Assembly: GCA_022402525.1 (NCBI GenBank)
Contig: JAKRSB010000085.1
Coordinates: forward strand, 62,001-126,000
Source: Thermosynechococcaceae cyanobacterium MS004
GTDB taxonomy: Bacteria > Cyanobacteriota > Cyanobacteriia > Thermosynechococcales > Thermosynechococcaceae
DNA length: 64,000 nucleotides
Direction of reading: 5' to 3'
The translations under genes and the position numbers were made by a program. The stretch's first letter is position 1. Each line of letters opens with the position of its first letter. A model generated the notes under the pieces. It did no database searches, was not told the origin of the DNA, and saw only the letters and a program-made list of their open reading frames with translations. Of the stretch, positions 56,758 to 64,000 are shown in pieces.

Positions 56758-56901
56758 TGCGGAAGGACTGATGCCTAAAGATATTGGCGGACATAGATAT
56801 ACTGGGCGAGATTCAATAAATTAATTGCCGTCAGTGTATTAGTCCCCCATCCTTCTCAGGAGCTTGAACGCTCCTGTCTGTACCTTGTTTTTTAGCATGT
56901 T

Positions 56902-57723
56902 TTAGTTTTCTTTTGCTGAGGGGCATGGAATAGAGTGGATTGAGGGGCTACTCTGAGACAGCAACCCGTGAAGATTCACCACGTTACCAATCACGGCGAT
57001 CGCTGGGGCATCAAATTCCGCCCTAATCATTTGCTGCACAATGGTTGCAAAGGTGCCCACGAGTTCTTCTTGCTCAGGTCGAGTGCCCCAGCGAATGAGC
57101 GCGATGGGCGTTTCGGGGCCGAGTCCGCCCTGCTGTAGACTTTCTAGAATATGGGGCAGGTTGTGGACGCCCATGTATACCACGATGGTGTCAGAGCTTT
57201 GGGCGATCGCTTGCCAGTTGACCTGGGGCTGGTATTTGCCAGCATGTTCGTGGCCGGTGACAAAAGTAACTGAGGAACTGTAGCTCCGATGCGTGACGGG
57301 AATCCCGGCATAGGCTGGAGCGGCAACGCCAGCAGTGATGCCGGGAATAATTTCAACCGCAACCCCAGCCCGCAGTAAATCCTCCATTTCTTCGCCGCCG
57401 CGACCAAAGACAAACGGATCGCCTCCCTTTAGGCGCACCACCACAGTTTGCTCCTGGGCTTTTGAAATCAGAAGGGCATTGATATCTTCTTGAATGAGAG
57501 AATGATTTCCCCGTCGCTTGCCTGCATGAATGCGCTCAGCATTGGGGTTAATCATGGCCAGGATGCTGGGACTCACAAGGGCGTCATAGATCACAACATC
57601 CGCATGTTCCAGGAGAGTTTTGCCCTTTACCGTCATGAGTCCCGGATCGCCTGGGCCGGCACCAACTAAGTACACCTTGCCCATTGCACCTAACAACTCA
57701 ACCGGACTGGACTGTATTTTCAT
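56902..57723 (-). CDS. cobA: uroporphyrinogen-III C-methyltransferase
   Basis: 273 aa (260 from a second ATG at 57684 whose ribosome site AGGTG looks better). MGKVYLVGAGPGDPGLMT and GGDPFVFGRGGEEM are the SAM-binding signatures; it makes precorrin-2 for siroheme and cobalamin. Downstream on the same strand of sirB, which acts next in siroheme synthesis. It lacks a CysG-type ferrochelatase/dehydrogenase extension. Confidence 0.93.
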   Translation of the reverse strand: MKIQSSPVELLGAMGKVYLVGAGPGDPGLMTVKGKTLLEHADVVIYDALVSPSILAMINPNAERIHAGKRRGNHSLIQEDINALLISKAQEQTVVVRLKGGDPFVFGRGGEEMEDLLRAGVAVEIIPGITAGVAAPAYAGIPVTHRSYSSSVTFVTGHEHAGKYQPQVNWQAIAQSSDTIVVYMGVHNLPHILESLQQGGLGPETPIALIRWGTRPEQEELVGTFATIVQQMIRAEFDAPAIAVIGNVVNLHGLLSQSSPSIHSIPCPSAKEN

Positions 57724-57757
57724 CGTGATGCTGCCGGAACCCTTGAGAACAGAACGA

Positions 57758-57799
57758 AGTGAGACTAATTTAGTGAGGCTAATTTAGTGAGACTAATCC
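57758..57799. repeat. three 14-bp tandem units between sirB and cobA
   Basis: AGTGAGACTAATTT / AGTGAGGCTAATTT / AGTGAGACTAATCC. Confidence 0.9.
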
Positions 57800-57857
57800 T
57801 AAACAACCCACAAGAAGCTACCGTTAAGCTACCATCGCTAATCCACTCACGCTACGT

Positions 57858-58640
57858 TTAAAGGCACAGATTCAATAAAAGCTTGGCCAAGAGAGGGCTG
57901 GGGTTGAGGGGCGACATCATCTCAAGCTGAAGAGTGGGAAACTTGATCTGAAGCTTGCTCACGGCTTCACCCATTGCATCAATGAGTTTCCCTGTAAATA
58001 AAAAGTAGGGCAGAATGCCAACTCGTAGCGTATCTGGAGCCTTTGGATTGAGTTGAGTTTGGAGGTGGGCACTCAACTGAGTCTCTAGGGAAGGTTCTGT
58101 CGACCAGTAGGCGGGCAGTGCGCCCAGATGATTCGCTAGAGCTGCAATGGGTTCGTTGCCGCCCGATCTGCGGGTGCCGTGGGCGATCAGCAACCAGCGA
58201 TCGCAAGGAAGCTCTGCCATCCGCTCCCGCAAGAGCTGAGGGATATCGGGGTGGGTGCCCAAGGCCGGACAAAGCACCAGCTCTACCCGCTGCCTAACCT
58301 CTGAAGACATGAGCGATCGCGCTTTGCTGACGGCTTCTGGCAGATCTTCCTGAACATGGTTGCCCATCATCAGAAAGAGCGGCAGCAAATACACCTTGCG
58401 GATGCCGTCTTGATCGGCAGCTTCAGCAAAGGTGTGAATTTGCTCCGATAGAGGGCGATCGCCAAACTCCAGAACACCATTGCCAACCTGAGGCCAGGGA
58501 TTAGCCCAGTCACTGTGATTGGCTAACTCTTGGCGGACGAGTAAGGTACAAGCCTCCAGCGCCTGACGCGATCGCGCGTCGCGACTGCCGTGGGCAATCA
58601 AGAAATAGGCTGAAGATTCCGACAAAACCCGAAGGGACAA
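57858..58640 (-). CDS. sirohydrochlorin chelatase (SirB/CbiX type)
   Basis: 260 aa two-domain chelatase. First domain LIAHGSRDARSRQAL with LLPLFLMMGNHVQEDL; second LLIAHGTRRSGGNE with GILPYFLFTGKLI. The HG(S/T) histidines bind the metal. It inserts iron (SirB) for siroheme or cobalt (CbiX) for cobalamin; with cobA beside it siroheme is the simplest reading. Likely the same transcription unit as cobA. Confidence 0.88.
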   Translation of the reverse strand: MSLRVLSESSAYFLIAHGSRDARSRQALEACTLLVRQELANHSDWANPWPQVGNGVLEFGDRPLSEQIHTFAEAADQDGIRKVYLLPLFLMMGNHVQEDLPEAVSKARSLMSSEVRQRVELVLCPALGTHPDIPQLLRERMAELPCDRWLLIAHGTRRSGGNEPIAALANHLGALPAYWSTEPSLETQLSAHLQTQLNPKAPDTLRVGILPYFLFTGKLIDAMGEAVSKLQIKFPTLQLEMMSPLNPSPLLAKLLLNLCL

Positions 58641-58734
58641 GCGCTACATACTCCAGCAAAAGAAAACCACAAAGCCGATTTCTGTCCTCAGCCCGATTAG
58701 GAGACTCAGCCTCATGCTAAGCCTCATGAGAATA

Positions 58735-60681
58735 CTAAGCCTGATCCGGGGGCAAAGTCGTATAAGCCGTGGCAATTCCAGCACTTGCTCGGTAGGCTGG
58801 CTCCTTGAGAGGCTGCTGGGTGAACTGCCGCACGATGGCGCGGAATTCGTCCCCGTCAACGGTTTCTTTCTCAAGCAAGACTTCCACCAGCCGATCAATT
58901 AACACACGATGTTCGCGCACCATGCGTCGGGCTTCTTCGTAGCAGTGCATGACAATTTTGCGCACTTCATGGTCAATTTTGACTGCCATCTCCTCGGAGT
59001 ATTCCGAACGACCTGACCAGTCCCCGCCCAGAAACACTTCCCGATCGCGATCGCTATCCAGGGCAATATTGCCCAAGCTCGACATCCCCGCCCGCGTTAC
59101 CATTTCCCGAGCCAGACCCGCTACGGCCTTTAGGTCACTGCTAGCGCCAATGGTGACTTCAGATTCCCCAAAGACCTCCACCTCTGCGGCGCGGCCCCCC
59201 AGGGACACAATAATTCGGTCAATCATCCAGGCACGGCTGAAGCTATAGGGATCGTTATCAATGCGCTCTTCGTCAAATACGGGCTGGGCAAAGCCACCTA
59301 TGCCGCCAGAGCGGGGAATGATGGTGACTTTATTGAGAGGGTCTGTATTTTTAAGCAGGGTCATCAAAAAGGCGTGACCCACCTCGTGGTAAGCAATAAT
59401 TTGCTTTTTCTTATTTTCCAGGAGCGGGGTCAGGGTGAGCCCAATGGTCACTCGGTCAATGGCGTCTTCAATTTCTAGATTGGTGATGGCCTCTTTCCGC
59501 CGCCGCGCGGTCAAAATTGCCGCCTCATTCAGCAGATTGGCCAAGGCCGCGCCTGAAAAACCAGGCGTCCGCCGAGCAATTCCCTCCAGGGAAATATCAG
59601 GGGCTAGCTTTTTGGTGCGGGCGTGCACTTCTAGAATTCCTAGCCGTCCACTCAGGGCGGGAAGGTCTACAGTAATTTGACGGTCAAAACGTCCTGGCCG
59701 CAGAAGGGCAGAATCCAGAACATCGGGGCGGTTGGTGGCAGCAATTACAATAACTCCCGTGTTGCCTTCAAACCCATCCATTTCCGTCAGGAGCTGATTG
59801 AGGGTTTGCTCCCGCTCGTCGTTGCCGCCGCCGATGCCTGTTCCGCGTTGGCGGCCCACGGCGTCAATTTCATCAATAAAGATGAGACAGGGTGCGCTGT
59901 CTTTAGCTTTCTTGAAAAGGTCGCGCACCCGTGATGCGCCCACACCCACAAACATTTCTACAAACTCTGAGCCAGAAATACTAAAGAACGGAACCCCAGC
60001 TTCCCCTGCGATCGCCTTTGCCAGCAGCGTTTTTCCGGTTCCCGGCGGGCCGATGAGAAGCGCTCCCTTTGGAATCCGCGCCCCCACCGCCGTGAATTTT
60101 TCCGGCTGCTTCAGGAACGTCACCACTTCCTGAAGCTCTTCTTTGGCTTCCTCAATGCCCGCTACATCATCAAAGGTAATACCCGTCTGAGCTTCCATTT
60201 GAAAGCGCGCCCGCGACTTCCCAAAATTCAGAATTTGGCCAGGGCCGCCAGGCGCATTACTCGCCTTTCGGAAAAACATCAGCAGCAGACTCACCAGGAA
60301 AAACCCCAGCAACAGGTGAAGCAGTACGCTCACCGCCGGGTTTCCAGGCTCATCGGGAATCGTGCTGACGCTCACGTTTTTCCTTAACAGGCGCTGCGTA
60401 AGCTGAGCATAAATGGACTGGTTGGAGTTGAATAGGTAAACCTCTCGCTCTGGCGCTTTCTCCCCGTCTTCCTTGAGCTTATATCTGGCAAGGTTTTGAT
60501 TGGGATACAGGTTCACTTCACGCACGTCACCCGCATCGACCTGAGTCAGAAACTCGCTGTAGGAGGTGGTGGTGGGCTTGGACTGCCCCATCGCGGGGGT
60601 TCCCTGCATCAACAAAAGGCTGATGGCAAGAACGGATAGCCTTCCGCCAATCCGTCGCTTTTGGTTTACGTTATTCATCAT
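58735..60681 (-). CDS. ftsH: ATP-dependent zinc metalloprotease FtsH
   Basis: 648 aa membrane AAA+ protease. Two transmembrane helices at residues ~16-30 and ~117-137 flanking a lumenal/periplasmic domain. Walker A GPPGTGKT (211-218), Walker [13 protein letters not shown] segment, zinc site HEVGH (His432, Glu433, His436). One of several cyanobacterial FtsH paralogues, which include those for photosystem II repair; which one cannot be told from this sequence alone. Confidence 0.95.
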   Translation of the reverse strand: MMNNVNQKRRIGGRLSVLAISLLLMQGTPAMGQSKPTTTSYSEFLTQVDAGDVREVNLYPNQNLARYKLKEDGEKAPEREVYLFNSNQSIYAQLTQRLLRKNVSVSTIPDEPGNPAVSVLLHLLLGFFLVSLLLMFFRKASNAPGGPGQILNFGKSRARFQMEAQTGITFDDVAGIEEAKEELQEVVTFLKQPEKFTAVGARIPKGALLIGPPGTGKTLLAKAIAGEAGVPFFSISGSEFVEMFVGVGASRVRDLFKKAKDSAPCLIFIDEIDAVGRQRGTGIGGGNDEREQTLNQLLTEMDGFEGNTGVIVIAATNRPDVLDSALLRPGRFDRQITVDLPALSGRLGILEVHARTKKLAPDISLEGIARRTPGFSGAALANLLNEAAILTARRRKEAITNLEIEDAIDRVTIGLTLTPLLENKKKQIIAYHEVGHAFLMTLLKNTDPLNKVTIIPRSGGIGGFAQPVFDEERIDNDPYSFSRAWMIDRIIVSLGGRAAEVEVFGESEVTIGASSDLKAVAGLAREMVTRAGMSSLGNIALDSDRDREVFLGGDWSGRSEYSEEMAVKIDHEVRKIVMHCYEEARRMVREHRVLIDRLVEVLLEKETVDGDEFRAIVRQFTQQPLKEPAYRASAGIATAYTTLPPDQA

Positions 60682-60838
60682 GCTGTGTATAAATGCTCAG
60701 AGTTGAATGCTCAGGGTTGAATGCTTTGGCTTAAAGCTGAGTGCTTAAAGCTTGTGAGCGAAAGGAGTTTACTAATAATTGCTTAATCTATTCTATGCAA
60801 GCTGGCCAGAGTTGGCCTGAAACCTAAGAACCAATTTT

Positions 60839-61018
60839 ACGTGAGTTCGATGATGCCCTTGTGCGTGAGTTCAAGGATGCCCTTGAATTCCCTCACCCCA
60901 AACTCCTTTCCCAAAGACGAGAGACTTAAGAATCTTGATTTTTAATTGCCCCTCCTTCTCCCTGGGAAGAAGAAGGAGGGGAGGATGAGGAGCGGTTGTT
61001 TTTTTGTCGAACTCACGT
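60839..61018 (+). mobile_element. MITE-like element, copy 6, altered left end
   Basis: 180 bp. The left end is duplicated (GTGAGTTCGATGATGCCCTT, then GTGCGTGAGTTCAAGGATGCC), the rest matches the family, and the right terminus is TCGAACTCACGT. No clear flanking direct repeat (CAATTTT vs TTAGTGC). An old or rearranged copy. Confidence 0.75.
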
Positions 61019-61155
61019 TTAGTGCGCAGTTCTAGTGTGAATCTTTGCCATACATCATTTACCCTACAAATAACGCTGTGCAAATCGCGTTAGGTCGTGT
61101 TTCTCTCCCCGCAATCATCTTGCCCTTTAGGTGTGTGCCCTGGTTTGGGCTTTAC

Positions 61156-61677
61156 TCAACCTCTTATGCGTGCATGAGCCTGAGCGAGCCGCTCATAGCG
61201 CCGAGCATGCTCCAATAACTGTTCTGCCTCCTCAGAGCTAACCGTTCGGTGGAGCTTGGCCGGCACACCCATCCACAGGGTATTGGGCGGAACGGACTTA
61301 GAAACCACTGCCCCTGCCCCAATAATGCTGCCTGTCCCGATGCGGACTCCATTGAGAATCACGGCTCCAATACCAATCAAACAGCCGCGCTCAACATGAG
61401 CCCCATGAATCACAGCGCGATGACCGACAGTCACGTAGTCTTCAAGAATTGTTGGCGCATTGGGGTCACCATGCAAAATTGCCCCATCTTGAATGTTCGT
61501 GTGTGCCCCCACTAAGATTCGCTCCACATCGCCTCTCAAAACTGCCCCGTACCAAATACTGACGCCTTCTCTTAGCTCAACGTGCCCCAGCACTGTCGCG
61601 TTGGCAGCGACAAAAGTGGCGTGAGACAAATCAGGCGTCGGCCAGTCATGGGGCCACGGGGCGCTGTGAACCATCAT
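61156..61677 (-). CDS. gamma carbonic anhydrase family protein
   Basis: 173 aa left-handed beta-helix with hexapeptide turns. Zinc ligands by family: His in GAILHGD and the two in VGHRAVIHGAH. Related to CcmM N-terminus and to the YrdA/PaaY group; many such proteins lack proven activity. The ATG pair at 61677/61674 follows AAAGGAAAA. Confidence 0.85.
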   Translation of the reverse strand: MMVHSAPWPHDWPTPDLSHATFVAANATVLGHVELREGVSIWYGAVLRGDVERILVGAHTNIQDGAILHGDPNAPTILEDYVTVGHRAVIHGAHVERGCLIGIGAVILNGVRIGTGSIIGAGAVVSKSVPPNTLWMGVPAKLHRTVSSEEAEQLLEHARRYERLAQAHARIRG

Positions 61678-61894
61678 TTTTCCTTTGGGAGAGCGGCTTA
61701 ATTGCTAGTCCACGGAATCTAATCCAAATTAGCAACTAAGATCAATCTAGGTCAAAACGACAGCGTAGATTTGCAGCATAAGCTCAACTGCGGAAATTCA
61801 GCAGTGTCTAACCCTCCATCCTTGCCTTGAAAATCACCGTTATAATGGAGCCAATTCCAGCGTTCGACTGCGTCGTGCTTACTATCTGCGTCTC

Positions 61895-62407
61895 ATGATG
61901 TATGCCGCTCTCCAATACCCCATTTTTGGGCCTGAGATCCCATGTCCGCACTGTCGCCAGACTTTACCGGCATTAACTCTGACAGATACCTATCTCTGTC
62001 ATCGGCATGGGGCATTTGAGGCCAATCCCGATACCCATGAGCTAGTCCACCTCCAGTCTGGACGGCATTGGCGGCAGTGGAACGGAGAGTGGTATCGGCA
62101 GCATACCCATCCGGACGGAATTCGATTTGAAATTCACGAGGCGCTAGATCGCCTCTGTACAGAAGGGTTTCGTGCAACACGAGTGGTGATTGCACAGCGA
62201 TATCAAGAGCTGATCAGCGCTTACTTAGAACGCGCAACGCCCTGGACGAAAGGTGGCGACGGGACAAGTTCACCTCGGCTCTATGGGTTGCCTGTAGAAT
62301 TTGGCCCCCACGCTAGTGAGTCGCCAGAATGGGAAGTCATTAATTTTTCTCTTGAAAAAGAGCCTGGGCTGCCGACCCATTCCCCTTATTCCCGCTTTTT
62401 TGATTGA
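61895..62407 (+). CDS. TIGR02652 family protein
   Basis: 170 aa cyanobacterial family of unknown function. N-terminal zinc-binding motif CPHC (17-20) and C-x2-H (35-38), then HWRQWNGEWYRQHTHPDGIRFE and a helical middle. Strong family similarity in LQYPIFGPEIPCPHCRQTL. The start ATG at 61895 agrees with it. Confidence 0.85.
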   Translation: MMYAALQYPIFGPEIPCPHCRQTLPALTLTDTYLCHRHGAFEANPDTHELVHLQSGRHWRQWNGEWYRQHTHPDGIRFEIHEALDRLCTEGFRATRVVIAQRYQELISAYLERATPWTKGGDGTSSPRLYGLPVEFGPHASESPEWEVINFSLEKEPGLPTHSPYSRFFD

Positions 62408-62485
62408 TGTTGGCAGTATGCTGATTTTGAGTGCTGGCTGGCGTTCTATTAGATCTACCTTAGATCTAAGGTTGACGGGTAGCTC

Positions 62486-62923
62486 ATGAAGGGGCATCAC
62501 ATCTCGATTCGCACTGCAGATATTCATCGCGCGATCGCATTTTATGAAACCCTGGGCTTTGAGGTTAAAGAGCGCTTTACAACGGGCTATACCCTCGCCT
62601 GCTGGATGGAGGGTGAAGCGGGTCGTCTAGAGTTTATTGAAGTTCCTAGCCCCAAAGCTGCGCCGGATCCTTTTGGGGACGAGCATTATGTGGGGTACTA
62701 CCATCTTTCCTTTGACTTATCTGAGGCGCTAAAGGATGATCTCAGATTAGAGGACTGGCTGAATGCTTGGCGAGAACGTCTGGTAAAAGAATCTTTGCCC
62801 TTTCGGGTTTTGCTATTGCCCACTACCCAGGTTATTGGCGAGCAGTCTTATCGCGTGGCCTTTGCGGCTGACCCAGATGGAATGCCTCTGGAGTTCTTGC
62901 AGCAGTTAAATGGCAGCGATTAG
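62486..62923 (+). CDS. VOC (glyoxalase/bleomycin-resistance) superfamily protein
   Basis: 145 aa. Beta-alpha-beta-beta-beta fold with MKGHHISIRTADIHRAIAFYETLGFEV and the terminal FAADPDGMPLEFLQ metal-edge strand; His5 and Glu near 138 are possible metal ligands. Substrate unknown. The stop codon sits in a 14-bp tandem array, so the last residues (NGSD) come from the first repeat unit. Confidence 0.82.
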   Translation: MKGHHISIRTADIHRAIAFYETLGFEVKERFTTGYTLACWMEGEAGRLEFIEVPSPKAAPDPFGDEHYVGYYHLSFDLSEALKDDLRLEDWLNAWRERLVKESLPFRVLLLPTTQVIGEQSYRVAFAADPDGMPLEFLQQLNGSD

Positions 62924-62959
62924 ATGGCAGCAATTAGATGGCAGCAATTAGATGGCAGC
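62904..62959. repeat. four 14-bp tandem units across the VOC stop codon
   Basis: AGTTAAATGGCAGC / GATTAGATGGCAGC / AATTAGATGGCAGC / AATTAGATGGCAGC. Confidence 0.92.
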
Positions 62960-63122
62960 GAATTTTAATACCTGATGCCGTCCAGGCACAGTAGCTATGG
63001 CAGACTGATGGGGGATGTCCCCGATGGGGGTAATCTCTAGAAAATGGCCTATAAGATGGCCTGTCTTACCCGTGCCTGTCTTATTCCATGATTGAATCCA
63101 TGATAGAAGAAGTGCGATCGCC

Positions 63123-63674
63123 ATGATTGAAGTGTGTCCTCGCTGCTCCTGTCGGTTAGGGTCGCCCCTGAAGTCGGGTCGACTGGTCTGTGCTAACTGT
63201 GGCTGGTCGAATGACCCACCCCCTAGCAAGCGTGGGGTTACGGAGACAAAGCGATCGCCAGTGGTCGAACTTTTGACGGTCTGTTCGCGCATTATCCGTC
63301 GCACCTTTGTCTACGTGGTGCAGGTGATTCAGACCAAAATTCAGGATTTCCGCAGCGCCAGGGCAGACGCACCGCCCACGGGTAAGCGACTGGTCGAAGG
63401 GTTGAGCGATCGGCTGAATGCCCTAGAGAAAGCGATTCCTATCGCCTCAGACGAACCGCGCTGGCTAAGTATCGAAGAGGCTTTTCGGTACCTAGGCGGT
63501 GATCCTAGCGACTCTAATTCTGTAGTTACCACAGAAAACGGTTCCACCACCATCCCTTTCCGGCGGTTTCGCTCGCTGACTAGCGTGACAGACTTTAAAG
63601 CCTTTGGTCTTGATGCAGATCTAGCACGCCGAGATGCTCAGAAGCCCTGGCTGCGCTGGACAATTGAGAAATAA
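63123..63674 (+). CDS. hypothetical protein with N-terminal zinc ribbon
   Basis: 183 aa. Four cysteines (Cys5, Cys8, Cys23, Cys26) form a ribbon; the rest is basic then mixed, with no family I recognise. ATG start after AGAAGTGCGATCGCC. Confidence 0.7.
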   Translation: MIEVCPRCSCRLGSPLKSGRLVCANCGWSNDPPPSKRGVTETKRSPVVELLTVCSRIIRRTFVYVVQVIQTKIQDFRSARADAPPTGKRLVEGLSDRLNALEKAIPIASDEPRWLSIEEAFRYLGGDPSDSNSVVTTENGSTTIPFRRFRSLTSVTDFKAFGLDADLARRDAQKPWLRWTIEK

Positions 63675-63779
63675 TAGGTCTCATGTCAGAGAGGTTTCCT
63701 GTCAGAGAGGTCTTCTGCCAGTGAAATGATTTTCAACTCGGAGGCAAGATCATCTCAGTAGCAAAAATAATGCCCAACG

Positions 63780-64000
63780 CTAGTCTAGGGATTCGTCATT
63801 CCAGGCCAGCGGATCATCAATAGGCTCTAGATGCGTAGTGACGTGGGTACGTGCAACAGACTGCATAATTTTGCGCTCAATTTCGTCACAAAGGTCATGG
63901 CCTTGCTGCACCGTCCATTCCCCTGGCACCAGGACGTGAAATGAAACAAAGTTCCTTGCCCCTGCAACACGGCTGCGGAAGGCATGAAAGGCAATGCCCC
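63780..64000 (-). CDS. cation diffusion facilitator, C-terminal part only
   Basis: Hand-translated from the window edge. GIAFHAFRSRVAGARNFVSFHVLVPGEWTVQQGHDLCDEIE is the cytoplasmic dimerisation (ZT_dimer) domain of CDF zinc/manganese/iron exporters; stop TAG at 63780-63782. The membrane part lies outside the window, so the metal is unknown. Confidence 0.85.
   Translation of the reverse strand, partial: GIAFHAFRSRVAGARNFVSFHVLVPGEWTVQQGHDLCDEIERKIMQSVARTHVTTHLEPIDDPLAWNDESLD

Noticed and set aside
61089-61095. GTTAGGT near the last MITE copy, as another attC R' box
   Set aside because: No matching R'' box or inverted repeat within 140 bp.

Overview
The window is a cyanobacterial chromosome segment, most likely from a beta-carboxysome strain. 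The HIP1 palindrome GCGATCGC is scattered through it at high density. It carries Rubisco activase with a C-terminal Rubisco-small-subunit-like domain, the hydrocarbon enzyme ADO, an LrtA-type hibernation factor, a CtpA-type S41 protease, and several families known mainly from cyanobacteria (TIGR03792, TIGR02652, DUF29, DUF4351). No rRNA, tRNA, CRISPR array or complete insertion sequence was recognised.

Layout. 1-10.6 kb: nth (cut by the window edge), rseP, plsC, a DICT-like histidine kinase, a GIY-YIG protein, an inositol-phosphatase family enzyme, a metal-binding (HMA) remnant and an intact HMA protein, a DUF4351 nuclease, rpiB, DUF29 and HEAT-repeat proteins. 11-28 kb: proS, a GerMN lipoprotein, murA, an orphan ABC permease, ahcY, rca, an alpha/beta hydrolase, cbiD, an RND efflux pair. 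28-31.2 kb: prohibitin, then an unusual 1.1 kb insert (29.06-30.2 kb) of two small genes, each followed by an integron attC-like site, then an endonuclease/exonuclease/phosphatase gene broken by one stop codon. 31.5-53 kb: hpnA, rpmB, prfB (programmed frameshift), ado, two conserved unknowns, a DnaJ protein, an SLC13 permease, gltA, leuD, a glycosyltransferase, an MFS gene overlapping recO, deoC, ilvB, a second MFS, lrtA. 53-64 kb: lipB, ctpA, arsR, the siroheme/cobalamin genes cobA and sirB, ftsH, a gamma carbonic anhydrase family gene, TIGR02652, a VOC protein, a zinc-ribbon protein, and the end of a cation diffusion facilitator.

Most genes are single housekeeping units rather than long operons. 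Functional links visible here are amino-acid and carbon metabolism (gltA, leuD, ilvB, ahcY), tetrapyrrole branches (cobA, sirB, cbiD), carbon fixation (rca, gamma-CA family), protein quality control (ftsH, prohibitin, rseP, ctpA, dnaJ) and metal/drug transport.

Three signals go beyond ordinary annotation. First, the attC-bounded cassette pair with no integrase nearby (a CALIN-like locus) in a cyanobacterium. Second, six copies of a ~155 bp element with 12 bp terminal inverted repeats (ACGTGAGTTCGA). Several copies have 7-9 bp direct repeats at their ends, so this looks like a MITE. Third, 13-17 bp tandem duplications recur throughout, hugging gene ends and also sitting in frame inside genes; two MITE copies appear to have landed inside such arrays.
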